Assembly (NCBI RefSeq): GCF_007625205.1
Contig: NZ_VMNI01000020.1
Coordinates: forward strand, 62,001 to 126,000
Direction of reading: 5' to 3'
Source of the DNA: Denitromonas ohlonensis
Lineage (GTDB): Bacteria > Pseudomonadota > Gammaproteobacteria > Burkholderiales > Rhodocyclaceae
Length of the DNA: 64,000 bases
Shown piece after piece: positions 1 to 9,317 of the stretch. The notes under the pieces are model-generated. The model was given only the letters and a program-made list of their open reading frames with translations, made no database searches and had not been told where the DNA came from. How positions within the stretch are numbered: the first letter of the stretch is position 1; each line of letters starts with the position of its first letter. Made by a program: the position numbers and the translations under genes.

Positions 1-246
1 TTCCGGTACGGGCGCGGGCGGGGGCGGCGCCACCGGTTCGGGCGCCGGCGGGGCGATGAGCGCGACCTGAATGGTGGTGATGGGGGCTTGAACGGGGGTG
101 TCGATCTGACTCAGGCCCAGCGCCAGTGCGCCAGCATGGGCCGCGAGCACCACGAGCAGACGTGCAACCGCACCGAGGCGTGCGCGCACGGGCGCGCGCC
201 GCGGCAGTGAGGTTGCCGGCACGAGGGCTTGGGGTGTAGCAAGCAT
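1..246 (-). CDS. tonB: TonB family energy transducer, N-terminal part (runs off window)
   Basis: Only the first 82 codons are in the window; the gene continues past the left edge. The visible part has a short basic leader, one hydrophobic segment (about residues 26-46) and then a proline-rich stretch (PAPEPVAPPPPAPVPE), which is the classic layout of a TonB inner-membrane anchor plus periplasm-spanning linker. TonB couples the proton motive force, through ExbBD, to outer-membrane siderophore and heme receptors. It lies downstream of hemP-bfd-bfr on the same strand, consistent with an iron-uptake unit. The C-terminal TonB domain cannot be seen, so the call rests on architecture and context. 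Confidence 0.75.
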   Translation of the reverse strand, partial: MLATPQALVPATSLPRRAPVRARLGAVARLLVVLAAHAGALALGLSQIDTPVQAPITTIQVALIAPPAPEPVAPPPPAPVPE

Positions 247-321
247 GGACTCGCATTTTACCGCGCGCGCAGGCGGGTGGCGCGCGACACCCGGTCGCAT
301 GGCCGTACTGAAATTCATGAA

Positions 322-444
322 TCAGACCGGCGTGCCGAGGCTTGCCGTAATCAGCGCGTCGAGCGCGAAGCCCATGGCCAGCAGGATGAGGCAGGTGCTG
401 ACGGCGCGTGGCGTCGACGACAAGTGCAGCGATGGGCGATTCAT
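322..444 (-). CDS. Small membrane protein, 40 aa, unknown function
   Basis: A short reading frame between bfr and tonB on the same strand. The start has a GGAG about nine bases upstream. The product has a polar N-terminus, then one hydrophobic segment from about residue 17 (STCLILLAMGFALDALITAS) and a very short tail, so it looks like a single-span membrane peptide. No family is recognised. Its position in the iron-related gene string suggests co-transcription with tonB, but a function in iron handling is only inferred. It could be a chance frame; the ribosome-binding site and the hydrophobic segment argue for a real gene. Confidence 0.45.
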   Translation of the reverse strand: MNRPSLHLSSTPRAVSTCLILLAMGFALDALITASLGTPV

Positions 445-536
445 GCGGGTCTCCAGGTAAAGGGAGGTTGGCTGGCTGGTCCCGCAGGAACTGGCTGGCG
501 GGGCGCCACGGGGGCGCCCGGTGACGTGTGTTGCGC

Positions 537-1022
537 TCAGCTGGCGGAGTGATCCGGATCCATCTGGGACTGCAGGTAGTTGGGTAGCGTGACCCGGTCG
601 ATCAGTTCGAGCTGGGTTTCGAGATAGTCAATGTGCTCTTCCGTGGCTTCGAGAATCTTCTCGAATAGCTCGCGGGAGACATAGTCCTTACAGGATTCGC
701 ACTGGCTGATGGCATCGATCAGGTCGCCGCGGGCGGTGGTCTCGAGTGTCAGATCGCCTTTGAGGCACTCGGGCACGTTTTCGCCGATCAGCAGCTTGCC
801 GAGGTTCTGCAGATTGGGCAGGCCTTCGAGAAACAGCACGCGTTCGATCAGCCAGTCGGCGTGGTGCATTTCTTCGATGGACTCGTCGTACTCATGCTTG
901 CCAAGCTTGGCCAGGCCCCAGTTCTTGTACATGCGGGCATGCAGAAAGTACTGGTTGATGGCGGTCAGTTCATGGGTGAGCTGACGGTTGAGAAGTTTGA
1001 TGATGTTCTTGTCGCCTTTCAT
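537..1022 (-). CDS. bfr: Bacterioferritin
   Basis: Product of 161 aa, the usual length of the heme-containing 24-mer iron store. It starts at MKGDKN, the family's standard N-terminus; a longer ATG frame upstream would run into bfd. The heme-ligand Met52 and the ferroxidase ligands Glu18, Glu51, His54, Glu94 and His130 are present. The position matching Glu127 of E. coli Bfr is Thr (ILEATEEHID), so the di-iron site looks altered. The start codon overlaps the bfd stop (ATGA), implying translational coupling. Cytoplasmic iron storage, with Bfd assisting iron release. Confidence 0.95.
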   Translation of the reverse strand: MKGDKNIIKLLNRQLTHELTAINQYFLHARMYKNWGLAKLGKHEYDESIEEMHHADWLIERVLFLEGLPNLQNLGKLLIGENVPECLKGDLTLETTARGDLIDAISQCESCKDYVSRELFEKILEATEEHIDYLETQLELIDRVTLPNYLQSQMDPDHSAS

Positions 1023-1243
1023 GCGAAGGCCTCCAGGTGTCGGGTTGGGGTCGGGCTCAGGCTGCGTACGGCATGGGATGCGCTCGCAACGGCCTGATCG
1101 AGACAACACTTTGCCGCGCAGGCACATTTTCCGCAATCGGCGGTGACGCCCAGCACGCGCAGGTCGCGAACGCGGCGTGCGCCATTGGCGGCGGCGTGGT
1201 GAATGTCTTTTTCGGTCACTGCGTTGCAGATGCAGACGTACAT
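1019..1243 (-). CDS. bfd: Bacterioferritin-associated ferredoxin
   Basis: A 74-aa protein with the [2Fe-2S] arrangement of the Bfd family: Cys4 and Cys6 in MYVCICNAVTEKD and a second pair in ADCGKCACA. The family electron donor reduces bacterioferritin heme so that stored iron can be mobilised. It is about ten residues longer than typical Bfd because of a polar C-terminal extension. It lies between hemP (25 bases upstream) and bfr (4-base overlap), so the three genes are probably one iron-responsive transcript. Confidence 0.93.
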   Translation of the reverse strand: MYVCICNAVTEKDIHHAAANGARRVRDLRVLGVTADCGKCACAAKCCLDQAVASASHAVRSLSPTPTRHLEAFA

Positions 1244-1268
1244 GCTGCCTGGCTCCTTGCGGTATAGC

Positions 1269-1457
1269 CTACTTGGTGAGAATCAGCTTGCCCGCGCGCG
1301 TTTCCTGCAGGCGATAGCGGATGCCCTTGTGTTCGATGGTGACGACGCTTTGACCCTTCAGCAGCGCCTCGCTGGCGATGGCCGGCGCGTTGCGCATGTC
1401 AGCACGGGGCTGATCGGGGGCGTCGGCAGGACGAACGGGCGAAGGGGCGGCGGTCAT
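1269..1457 (-). CDS. hemP: HemP family hemin-uptake protein
   Basis: A 62-aa protein whose C-terminal half (GQSVVTIEHKGIRYRLQETR, then AGKLILTK) is the conserved HemP domain. HemP proteins are small iron-regulated cytoplasmic factors linked to heme uptake; in some betaproteobacteria they act as positive regulators of hemin receptor genes. The first 30 residues are Pro/Ala-rich and not conserved. It is the first gene of the minus-strand string hemP-bfd-bfr-ORF-tonB and has a Fur-box-like sequence just upstream. Confidence 0.9.
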   Translation of the reverse strand: MTAAPSPVRPADAPDQPRADMRNAPAIASEALLKGQSVVTIEHKGIRYRLQETRAGKLILTK

Positions 1458-1472
1458 GGCGTATCAATGCAA

Positions 1473-1493
1473 ACAAGAACGATTCGCATTTCA
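1473..1493 (-). promoter_or_regulatory. Candidate Fur box upstream of hemP
   Basis: On the minus strand the sequence ATGCGAATCGTTC (1477-1489) matches 9 of 13 bases of the core Fur consensus ATGATAATCATTA. It lies 20-32 bases before the hemP start. Iron repression of a hemP-bfd-bfr-tonB operon would fit known biology. The match is imperfect and was scored only by eye. Confidence 0.45.
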
Positions 1494-1614
1494 CCATCTC
1501 CGTTCGATGGCGTCAAGTCTGTCGGGCATTTTTCGACGCTCGCGTTGTGTGGTGTCGGGCGGGCAAGCGGGCAGGTATAGTCGAAACCCTCACTTATTGC
1601 CGTCAGGAACCACC

Positions 1615-2313
1615 ATGTCTTTCGTGATTGCCGCCCCCGATCAAGCCAGCCTGCCGGTCGCTGGCAGCGCCGACCGTTTTCCGGTGCGCCGCATCTATTG
1701 CATCGGCCGAAACTACGCCGACCACGCGCGCGAGATGGGCGGCTCGCCCGACCGCGAGCCGCCCTTCTTTTTCTGCAAGCCGGCCGATGCGGCCTTTGCC
1801 GTGACGGGCGAGGCGCCGGTGGGCTGGCCGTATCCGACCATCACCACCGATCTGCATCACGAGATCGAACTGGTGGCCGCCATTGGCCGCGGCGGGCGCG
1901 ACATTGACGTGGCGGATGCGCTCGATCATGTGTGGGGTTATGGCGTGGGGCTGGACATGACCCGCCGCGACCTGCAGGGCCAGATGAAGGCGCAGGGGCG
2001 TAGCTGGGAGATCGGCAAGGCTTTCGACCATGCCGCGCCGATCTCGGCCTTGCGCCCGGCGAGCGACACCGGGCATCCGGCGGCCGGCGAAATCTGGCTG
2101 GATGTGAACGGGGCGCGCCGCCAGAGTGGCGATCTGTCCGACATGATCTGGTCGGTGGCCGAGGCGGTGGCGGGGCTGTCGCGTTACTTTGAACTCAAGC
2201 CGGGTGATTTGCTGATGACCGGTACGCCGGCGGGCGTGGGCGCGGTGAGTCGTGGCGACGTGCTCAGCGGCGGCGTCGCCGGGGTGGCGACGCTGGCGGT
2301 CAAAATCGTTTGA
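1615..2313 (+). CDS. Fumarylacetoacetate hydrolase family protein
   Basis: A 232-aa enzyme of the FAH fold. The catalytic-domain signatures are visible: IYCIGRNYADHAREMG, PPFFFCKPADA, the metal-binding HHEIELVAAIG and the C-terminal GDLLMTGTPAGVG. Relatives include acylpyruvases, oxaloacetate decarboxylases and maleylpyruvate or fumarylpyruvate hydrolases, and the exact substrate cannot be told from sequence. The start at 1615 puts the protein at typical length; an upstream in-frame ATG would add 53 residues without family similarity. It stands alone between divergent hemP and convergent malonyl-CoA decarboxylase. Confidence 0.9.
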   Translation: MSFVIAAPDQASLPVAGSADRFPVRRIYCIGRNYADHAREMGGSPDREPPFFFCKPADAAFAVTGEAPVGWPYPTITTDLHHEIELVAAIGRGGRDIDVADALDHVWGYGVGLDMTRRDLQGQMKAQGRSWEIGKAFDHAAPISALRPASDTGHPAAGEIWLDVNGARRQSGDLSDMIWSVAEAVAGLSRYFELKPGDLLMTGTPAGVGAVSRGDVLSGGVAGVATLAVKIV

Positions 2314-2319
2314 GACCTG

Positions 2320-2340
2320 GGCGGGGCGCATGGCCCCGCC
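2320..2340. terminator. GC-rich hairpin between convergent genes
   Basis: GGCGGGGC and GCCCCGCC form a perfect 8-bp stem with a 5-base loop between the FAH-family gene and the convergent malonyl-CoA decarboxylase gene. There is no T-run, so it is at best a weak bidirectional terminator. Confidence 0.35.
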
Positions 2341-2343
2341 GGA

Positions 2344-3723
2344 TCACAGCTTGGCCAGGCGCTTGATCGACCCTGAGGCGGCGATGGCGCCATCGGCCAC
2401 GTAGGCTTCGACATTGCTTTCGATGCGGTCGGGGTCGTAGAGGTAATTGACCATCAAGCCAAAGGACTGACTCATGCCCCGCTCGGCAGAGTCGGCCATC
2501 CAGTTCAGGCGTTCGACGCGCGCGCCGTTGCCGAGGTGGAAGCGCGCCACAGGATCGAAAGGCGCGCCGCGCGATTTGGCATGGCACAGGTAGCGCGCGG
2601 CGAGCCGGGTGAGCGGCGCGCTGAGCGCGGCGGGCAGGCCGGGTTGTTCAAGCCACGGGCAGCTGTCGTCAAGCAGGCTCTGGAAGCCGGCCGAGGCTGG
2701 CCCCTCGATGCCGAGTGGGGCGAGTTTCTTCCAGTCGGCATCGGTGAAGGCGTCGGCCAGGGCCTCGGGGTGGGCGCGCACCCAGTCCTTGAGGCGCGGG
2801 ATGGGCGACAGCGTGGCAAATTGCTTGAGGCCGGGCAGGTCGCGCTTGAGGTCATCCACTACCCGCTTGAGCAGGAAGTTGCCAAACGAGACGCCGCGCA
2901 AGCCCACCTGGGTGTTGCTGATCGAATAGAAAATGGCGGTGTTGGCGCGCGCGTTGTCGGCCACCGGCGCCATTTCGTCGAGCAGTTTCTGGACGTTGTC
3001 GGCCAGATCGTCCACCAGCGCCACTTCCACGAAAATGAGCGGTTCCAGCGGCATGCGCGGATGGAAGAAGGCGTAGCAGCGGCGGTCGGTGTCGAGGCGG
3101 TTCTTGAGGTCGGTCCAGGAACGGATCTCGTGCACCGCTTCGTACTGCACCAGCTTTTCGAGCAGGGCGGCGGGGCTCTCCCAGGTGATGCGGCGCAGCT
3201 CGAGAAAGCCGACGTCGAACCAGGCATTGAGCCGCGCTTCGAGTTCGCGGTCGAGGGCTTTGAGCTCCGGGTCGTCCTTGAGAAAACGCAGCAGGTCGGC
3301 GCGCAGATCGACCAGGAATTTGACCCCGGCCGGGATGGCGTTGAACTGGGTGAGGATGCGGATGCGCTGCGAACGCATGGCGCCGCGCAGCTTCGCTTCG
3401 GCGTCCCATTGTTCGGCGGTGCCGATCTTGCGCTGGTAGACCGCGTGGGCCTCCGCGACCCGGGCCGGGTCGGGGCCGAACTCGAGGGCGATCATGCGCA
3501 AGAAGGCATGGCGGCCATCGTCGTCCAGTTCGAGATAGGTGTGGGCCAGACGCGCCGCACGCTGACGGGTGGAGACCTCGCCGCCGGTGCCTTCGGCGCA
3601 GTCGCGCATTTGCGCGCGCAGGCGGTCGAGATCCAGCGCTTCAAGATGCGCCTGCGACTTGCCGCCCCAGGAGATGATGTCGCGCATTCGCTCCAGACTG
3701 CGCGTGACGATATTGGGAGCCAT
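2344..3723 (-). CDS. Malonyl-CoA decarboxylase
   Basis: A 459-aa protein with the two-domain malonyl-CoA decarboxylase layout: an N-terminal helical domain, then a catalytic GNAT-like domain. Recognisable family blocks are RCYAFFHPRMPLEPLIFVEV, FYSISNTQVGLRGVSFGNFL and the C-terminal FHLGNGARVERLNWMAD, with MVNYLYDP near the end. It converts malonyl-CoA to acetyl-CoA and CO2, as in malonate use or malonyl-CoA control. A GAGAGGAA ribosome site precedes the ATG. It stands without other malonate genes, so its role here is probably regulatory or catabolic clean-up. Confidence 0.93.
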   Translation of the reverse strand: MAPNIVTRSLERMRDIISWGGKSQAHLEALDLDRLRAQMRDCAEGTGGEVSTRQRAARLAHTYLELDDDGRHAFLRMIALEFGPDPARVAEAHAVYQRKIGTAEQWDAEAKLRGAMRSQRIRILTQFNAIPAGVKFLVDLRADLLRFLKDDPELKALDRELEARLNAWFDVGFLELRRITWESPAALLEKLVQYEAVHEIRSWTDLKNRLDTDRRCYAFFHPRMPLEPLIFVEVALVDDLADNVQKLLDEMAPVADNARANTAIFYSISNTQVGLRGVSFGNFLLKRVVDDLKRDLPGLKQFATLSPIPRLKDWVRAHPEALADAFTDADWKKLAPLGIEGPASAGFQSLLDDSCPWLEQPGLPAALSAPLTRLAARYLCHAKSRGAPFDPVARFHLGNGARVERLNWMADSAERGMSQSFGLMVNYLYDPDRIESNVEAYVADGAIAASGSIKRLAKL

Positions 3724-3781
3724 GCGTTCCTCTCGTGCTCAGTGGTGCAGGTTCAGTGTGACCGGTCGGCGCCGTGGCGGT

Positions 3782-4576
3782 TCAGTGGGCCGCCTGGCGC
3801 CTGGCGTGGATCATCATCGCGATGCCGATCAGGATCATCGGCACGCACAGCCATTGTGCCGTGGACAAGCCGCCGCCGAGTGCGCTGAAGATGCCGGGGT
3901 CGGGTGTGCGGAAAAACTCCATGATGAAGCGCAGCACGCCATAGCCCATCAGGAACACGGCCGAGGTGGCGCGTAGCGGCCGCGGTGCGCGGGCATACCA
4001 CCACAGCAGCGCAAACAGCAGCAGGCCTTCGCCGGCCGCCTGATAGAGCTGGGAGGGGTGGCGGGGCAGCGTGTCGACATGCGGAAAGACCATGGCCCAC
4101 GGCAGCGAGGGGTCGGCCGCCCGGCCCCACAGCTCGCCATTGATGAAATTGCCAACGCGTCCGGCCGCCAGTCCGGTAGGCACCAGCGGCGCGATGAAGT
4201 CAGTGATCTGCCAGAAGCCTTTGTTGTGCTTGCGCCCATACAGCCACATGGCCACCAGCACGCCGAGGAAGCCGCCGTGAAAGCTCATGCCGCCTTTCCA
4301 GGTGGCGAGAATTTCGAGCGGATGGTCGAAGTAGTAGCCCGGTTGATAGAACAACACTTCGCCCAGTCGACCGCCGACGACGACGCCGATGACGCCATAG
4401 AACAGCAGGTCGTCGAGTTGCTGCGCCGTCCAGCCCAGCTCGGGCCGACGCTTGATGTGCCATCGCCCGAGTCCGATGAACAGGACAAAGGCGATCAGGT
4501 ACATCAGGCCATACCAGTGAACAGAGAGCGGGCCGACGGAGAAGGCGACCGGGTCAATTTGCGGGTAGGTCAGCAT
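3782..4576 (-). CDS. lgt: Prolipoprotein diacylglyceryl transferase
   Basis: A 264-aa polytopic inner-membrane enzyme that moves diacylglyceryl from phosphatidylglycerol to the lipobox cysteine of prolipoproteins. The family signature is present ([14 protein letters not shown]), with the preceding catalytic-region block [12 protein letters not shown] and seven hydrophobic stretches. Length is normal. It sits in a minus-strand run pgi-yceH-lgt with short gaps, so it may be partly co-transcribed. Housekeeping function, high certainty. Confidence 0.97.
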   Translation of the reverse strand: MLTYPQIDPVAFSVGPLSVHWYGLMYLIAFVLFIGLGRWHIKRRPELGWTAQQLDDLLFYGVIGVVVGGRLGEVLFYQPGYYFDHPLEILATWKGGMSFHGGFLGVLVAMWLYGRKHNKGFWQITDFIAPLVPTGLAAGRVGNFINGELWGRAADPSLPWAMVFPHVDTLPRHPSQLYQAAGEGLLLFALLWWYARAPRPLRATSAVFLMGYGVLRFIMEFFRTPDPGIFSALGGGLSTAQWLCVPMILIGIAMMIHARRQAAH

Positions 4577-4580
4577 GCGT

Positions 4581-5237
4581 TCAGTCGGCTTCGCCCAGGC
4601 TGATTTTCAATTGATGCAGTTCGGCGCGCAGGGCGGCGACTTCGGACTCGAGTGTTTCGACCCGTGCGGCGAGACCACCCGGCGCGGCGTGGGCCGTGGC
4701 GGCCATCACGCTGGCGACATCGACTTCGCCACACATCAGGTGGGCGTAGCGGGTTTCCTTGGTGCCGGGCGCGCGCGGCAGGGCGAGCACCATGGGCGGG
4801 TATTTTTCCGCCAGGTGTTCGAGGGCGGCCTGCAAGGTGGGGATGTCTTCGAAGCGGTGCATGCGCTCGCTGCGGCTGCGCAACTCGCCGGCGGTTTGCG
4901 GGCCGCGCAGCATCAGCAGCGCCATGATGGCCTGCTCGGCGGGCGGCAGCGAGTGGCGCAGACGGATGCGGTGTTCGTACTTGACCACCCGGGCGCCCTC
5001 GTAGCGACCGATCAGTCCGCGCGCCAGCAACTGGCTGATCGCCTCGCTGACTTCGGATTCGTCCAGTTGCATGACCGGCTCACGCCCGGTGAGCTGGTTG
5101 GCGCCGGTGGTGATGGCGTTGATGCTCAGAGGGTACTGATCGGGGGTGGTGAAGCTTTTTTCGATCAGCACAGCCAGCACGCGGGCTTCGTTCTGGCTGA
5201 GATCAAAACCTTCGGTCGATTCGGTGGTATCGGTCAT
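4581..5237 (-). CDS. YceH/DUF480 family protein
   Basis: A 218-aa protein matching the YceH (UPF0502/DUF480) family, which has two winged-helix-like domains: [16 protein letters not shown] then [19 protein letters not shown] in the first, and [20 protein letters not shown] in the second. A heptad-rich tail (about residues 180-210) looks coiled-coil. The family is widespread, and no biochemical function is established to my knowledge. It ends 4 bases before the lgt start and probably shares its transcript. Confidence 0.9.
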   Translation of the reverse strand: MTDTTESTEGFDLSQNEARVLAVLIEKSFTTPDQYPLSINAITTGANQLTGREPVMQLDESEVSEAISQLLARGLIGRYEGARVVKYEHRIRLRHSLPPAEQAIMALLMLRGPQTAGELRSRSERMHRFEDIPTLQAALEHLAEKYPPMVLALPRAPGTKETRYAHLMCGEVDVASVMAATAHAAPGGLAARVETLESEVAALRAELHQLKISLGEAD

Positions 5238-5288
5238 GGAGCGGTTCCGGCTATGGCGCAGCTTGCCATGATAGCGGATCGCTCGCGG

Positions 5289-7007
5289 CTAACGCGTGGC
5301 GCTGTCGTCGTCGCGTGCGGCCAGGGCGGCGCGTGCCAGGTCGATGAGCTGGCAGGTGGAGCTGTCGGCGCCCGCCGGGGACTGTCCGCTGGCAAAGGCT
5401 GATTCGATGCGTCGCGCCAGTTGCTTGCCGAGTTCGACACCCCATTGGTCGAAGCTGTTCACATTCCAGAGCACGCCCTGGGTGAACACCTTGTGTTCGT
5501 ACATGGCCAGCAGTGCGCCCAGGGTGCGTGGGGTGAGCGCATCGAGCAGGATGATATTGGTCGGGCGGTTGCCCTCAAAGCAGCGGTGGGGCAGCAATTC
5601 GGCGATGCGCTCGGCCGACAGGCCCTCGGCCATCATCTCGGCGCGGGCTTCGTCGGGCGTGCGGCCCATCATCAAGGCTTGCGCCTGAGCGATGCAGTTG
5701 GCGAGCACGATGTCGTGGTGCGGCCGGGTGTTGTCGGGGCTGTGCAAGGTGGCGACAAAATCGGCTGGCACCAGCTGCGAGCCCTGATGCAGCAACTGGT
5801 AGAAGGCGTGCTGACCGTTGATGCCGCTGTTGCCCCACACCACCGGCCCGGTCGCCCGACCCACGGGCTGACCGTCGCGGGTGGTCTGCTTGCCGTTGCT
5901 TTCCATGTCGAGCTGTTGCAGGAAGCCCGGCAGCTGACGCAGACCGTGATCGTAGGGGGCGACCATGTGCGTTGCCGCACCAAAACCATTCACATACCAC
6001 ACGCCGAGCAGTGCCAGCAGCACGGGCAGATTCTGCGACCAGGGCGCGGTGCGGAAGTGTTCGTCCATGGCGTGCGCGCCGGCGAGCAGCTCGCCGAAGG
6101 CCTCGGGCCCGACTTGCAGCATGATGCTCAGTCCGACCGCCGACCACAGCGAATAGCGCCCACCGACCCAGTCCCAGAAACCAAACATGTTGGCCGGGTC
6201 GATGCCGAAGGCGCGGACCGCCTCGGTGTGGGTCGACACCGCGACAAAGTGGCGGCGGATGTCGGCCTCGGTGGCGCCACCCGCCAGAAACCAGGCGCGC
6301 GCACTGCTGGCGTTGGTGAGGGTTTCCTGGGTGGTGAAGCTCTTCGAGCAGATGACAAACAGTGTGGTGCGGCGGTCAAGCTGGCGCAGCAGGCCGTTGA
6401 GTCGGCCGGCGTCGACGTTGGCCACAAAATGCGTGCGCAGGCGCGGGTGGCCGATCGGGCGCAGCGCGTCGCAGACCAGCCGCGGGCCGAGGTCGGAGCC
6501 GCCGATGCCGATGTTGACGATATTGGTGATGGGCTCGCCGGTGTGGCCGAGCCACTGGCCGCTGCGCACCTGCTCGGCAAACCCGGCCATGTGGGCAAGT
6601 TCGGCTTGGATGTCGGGCACCACGTTGTGACCGTCGACCCGGATCTCGGCCGTGGCCGGTGCGCGCAGGGCCGTGTGCAGCACGGCGCGGTGCTCGGTGC
6701 TGTTGATGCGCTCGCCGGCAAACATGGCGTGAATCGCGCCGCGCAGATCGCAGGCGTCGGCCAGGGCGAAGAGCTGCTGCAGGTCGGCGTCGTCGAGCCG
6801 GTTCTTGCTGTAGTCGATGAAGATGCCGTTGCTGCGCACACACATGCGCTCGGCTCGGGCGGGGTCGGTGGCGAACTGCTCGCGCAGATGGCGGCCGGCC
6901 TGTTGGTGGGCGGCCTGCTGCAGTCGGGACCAGCGTTCGGCGCGGGCGTCGGGCATGGTATTGGCGGTGCGCCCGGTGGAGGCGCTGAAGTCTGAAGGGC
7001 GGTTCAT
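5289..7007 (-). CDS. pgi: Glucose-6-phosphate isomerase
   Basis: A 572-aa protein that interconverts glucose-6-phosphate and fructose-6-phosphate. Family signatures are clear: IGIGGSDLGPRLV, FVICSKSFTTQETLTNA, GGRYSLWSAVGLS and the C-terminal FDQWGVELGKQLA. Length is slightly above the usual 550; an internal ATG 17 codons in (start at 6956) is an alternative, and neither start has a strong ribosome site. It is divergently oriented from ilvD. Confidence 0.96.
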   Translation of the reverse strand: MNRPSDFSASTGRTANTMPDARAERWSRLQQAAHQQAGRHLREQFATDPARAERMCVRSNGIFIDYSKNRLDDADLQQLFALADACDLRGAIHAMFAGERINSTEHRAVLHTALRAPATAEIRVDGHNVVPDIQAELAHMAGFAEQVRSGQWLGHTGEPITNIVNIGIGGSDLGPRLVCDALRPIGHPRLRTHFVANVDAGRLNGLLRQLDRRTTLFVICSKSFTTQETLTNASSARAWFLAGGATEADIRRHFVAVSTHTEAVRAFGIDPANMFGFWDWVGGRYSLWSAVGLSIMLQVGPEAFGELLAGAHAMDEHFRTAPWSQNLPVLLALLGVWYVNGFGAATHMVAPYDHGLRQLPGFLQQLDMESNGKQTTRDGQPVGRATGPVVWGNSGINGQHAFYQLLHQGSQLVPADFVATLHSPDNTRPHHDIVLANCIAQAQALMMGRTPDEARAEMMAEGLSAERIAELLPHRCFEGNRPTNIILLDALTPRTLGALLAMYEHKVFTQGVLWNVNSFDQWGVELGKQLARRIESAFASGQSPAGADSSTCQLIDLARAALAARDDDSATR

Positions 7008-7201
7008 GCTGGGCTACAGTGTAGTGGAGCGATGTTACAGCGTCATCTTGCCGCGCTGTAGTGTTGATAACAACCGTGCATTATGTCATGGGGATGGCGG
7101 CGCGGGGTGATCCGTGCGCGACGCAGAACATCCGGAAATACCGGCGTCGCGCTACAATGTTTCGCTACGCACGATGGCCACAGTTTCAGGAGACAAATCC
7201 G

Positions 7202-9052
7202 ATGCCCCAGTACCGTTCACGCACTTCCACCGCCGGCCGCAACATGGCAGGCGCCCGCGCCCTGTGGCGGGCGACCGGCATGAAGGACGGCGATTTCGAA
7301 AAACCGATCATCGCGGTGGTCAACAGCTTCACCCAGTTTGTGCCGGGCCATGTGCACCTGAAAGACATGGGCCAGCTGGTGGCGCGCGAGATCGAAGCGG
7401 CCGGCGGTGTGGCCAAGGAATTCAACACCATCGCCATCGACGACGGCATCGCCATGGGCCACGGTGGCATGCTCTACAGCCTGCCCTCGCGCGACCTGAT
7501 CGCCGACTCGGTTGAATACATGGTGAACGGCCACACGGCCGATGCCATGGTGTGCATCTCGAACTGCGACAAGATCACCCCGGGGATGCTGATGGCCGCG
7601 CTGCGCCTCAATATTCCGGTGATCTTCGTCTCCGGCGGCCCGATGGAGGCCGGCAAGGTCAAGTGGGACAACAAGGTCATCTCGCTGGACCTGGTCGACG
7701 CCATGGTCAAAGCCGCCGACGAGAGCGTGTCGGACGAAGAAGTCGCGGCCGTTGAGCGTTCCGCCTGCCCGACCTGTGGTTCATGCTCCGGCATGTTTAC
7801 CGCCAACTCCATGAACTGCTTGACCGAGGCGCTGGGTCTGTCGCTGCCGGGCAACGGCACGGTGGTGGCGACGCATGCCGATCGCAAGCAGCTGTTCCTG
7901 ACCGCCGGTCGCAAGATCGTCGAGCTGGCGCGCCGCTATTACGAGCAGGACGACGAGACCGCGCTGCCGCGCAATATCGCCACCTTTGAAGCCTTTGAAA
8001 ACGCGATCACCCTCGACGTGGCCATGGGCGGCTCGACCAACACCGTGCTGCACCTGCTGGCGGCGGCGCGCGAGGCCGGGGTCGACTTCACCATGAAGGA
8101 CATCGACCGCATTTCGCGCAAGGTGCCGTGCCTGTCCAAAGTGGCGCCGGCGGTGTCGGATGTGCACATTGAAGACGTGCATCGCGCCGGCGGCATCATG
8201 GGCATTCTCGGCGAGCTTGACCGCGCCGGTCTGCTCCACAGCAACGCCCACACGGTGCACAGCAAAACGCTCAAGGATGCTCTGGCGCGCTGGGATGTGA
8301 TGCAGGCGCACGACAACAAGGTGTTCGACTTCTTCCGCGCTGCGCCCGGTGGCGTGCCCACGCAGGTGGCCTTCAGTCAGGACCGCCGCTGGAACGAACT
8401 CGACATGGATCGCAGCCACGGCGTGATCCGCGACAAGGCCAACGCCTTCACTCAGGAGGGCGGCTTGGCCGTGCTTTACGGCAACATCGCGGAAAAAGGC
8501 TGCATCGTCAAAACCGCCGGTGTGGATGAATCGATCTGGACCTTCACCGGGCGCGCCCGCGTGTTCGAGAGCCAGGACGCCGCGGTCCACGCCATCCTGA
8601 CCGACAAGGTGGTGGCCGGCGACGTGGTCGTCATCCGCTACGAAGGCCCCAAGGGCGGCCCCGGCATGCAGGAAATGCTCTACCCGACCAGCTATCTCAA
8701 GTCGAAAGGCCTGGGCAAAGCCTGCGCGCTGCTGACCGACGGGCGCTTCTCGGGCGGCACCTCCGGTCTGTCGATCGGCCACGCCTCCCCCGAGGCGGCC
8801 TGTGGCGGCGCGATCGGCCTCATCGAGGAAGGCGACAGCATCGAGATCGACATCCCCAATCGCGGCATCAAGCTGGCAATTGACGATGCCACGCTGGCGG
8901 CCCGCCGTGCGGCGATGGACGCCAAGGGCGCGGATGCCTGGAAGCCGGTCGGCCGCGAGCGCGTGGTCTCGGCGGCCCTGCAAGCCTATGCCGCGCTGAC
9001 CACCAGCGCCGACACCGGTGCGGTGCGCGATGTGACGCAAGTCCAGCGCTGA
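7202..9052 (+). CDS. ilvD: Dihydroxy-acid dehydratase
   Basis: A 616-aa enzyme of branched-chain amino-acid synthesis that dehydrates 2,3-dihydroxy acids to 2-keto acids. Cluster-binding cysteines occur in [12 protein letters not shown] and [18 protein letters not shown], and the C-terminal block [14 protein letters not shown] is standard. The start at 7202 has AGGAG eight bases upstream and gives the normal [21 protein letters not shown]-terminus. A strong terminator follows. Confidence 0.97.
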   Translation: MPQYRSRTSTAGRNMAGARALWRATGMKDGDFEKPIIAVVNSFTQFVPGHVHLKDMGQLVAREIEAAGGVAKEFNTIAIDDGIAMGHGGMLYSLPSRDLIADSVEYMVNGHTADAMVCISNCDKITPGMLMAALRLNIPVIFVSGGPMEAGKVKWDNKVISLDLVDAMVKAADESVSDEEVAAVERSACPTCGSCSGMFTANSMNCLTEALGLSLPGNGTVVATHADRKQLFLTAGRKIVELARRYYEQDDETALPRNIATFEAFENAITLDVAMGGSTNTVLHLLAAAREAGVDFTMKDIDRISRKVPCLSKVAPAVSDVHIEDVHRAGGIMGILGELDRAGLLHSNAHTVHSKTLKDALARWDVMQAHDNKVFDFFRAAPGGVPTQVAFSQDRRWNELDMDRSHGVIRDKANAFTQEGGLAVLYGNIAEKGCIVKTAGVDESIWTFTGRARVFESQDAAVHAILTDKVVAGDVVVIRYEGPKGGPGMQEMLYPTSYLKSKGLGKACALLTDGRFSGGTSGLSIGHASPEAACGGAIGLIEEGDSIEIDIPNRGIKLAIDDATLAARRAAMDAKGADAWKPVGRERVVSAALQAYAALTTSADTGAVRDVTQVQR

Positions 9053-9071
9053 TCGGGGTTTACGCTTCACT

Positions 9072-9104
9072 AACAAGGCCGCCTCCGGGCGGCTTTGTTA
9101 TTTT
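9072..9104 (+). terminator. Rho-independent terminator of ilvD
   Basis: AACAAGGCCGCC (9072-9083) pairs with GGCGGCTTTGTT (9088-9099) over a 4-base loop, with one G-T pair, and is followed by ATTTTC. Confidence 0.85.
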
Positions 9105-9150
9105 CGGTGCTTGGTGGCGCCTTGGATTGACATCGCGTTTGACCGCCTGC

Positions 9151-9209
9151 GGCTGGATGAATCCGGCCCTACCGTTTAAGGCCCTTCGTAGGGCCGGATT
9201 CATCCGGCC
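9151..9209. repeat. Palindromic intergenic element, GTAGGGCCGGATTCATCC type
   Basis: GGATGAATCCGGCCCTAC (9155-9172) and its perfect complement GTAGGGCCGGATTCATCC (9188-9205) flank a 15-base centre. The arm begins with the same GTAGGG as the 86-bp elements found in the hydrogenase cluster, but is shorter and oriented inside out. It is probably a dispersed non-coding repeat. Confidence 0.75.
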
Positions 9210-9317
9210 TTGGATGCGGATCCCCGCACGACTGATCGCATGCCTGCGGCGCAGGCGGGAACCTCGCCCCCGGGATCGCCTCTGACCATGTACGAGCGAT
9301 CACCGTGGAGCATGCCC

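Noticed and set aside
5421-6995. Plus-strand open frame opposite pgi
   Set aside because: Antisense shadow with biased composition; pgi motifs are unmistakable on the other strand.
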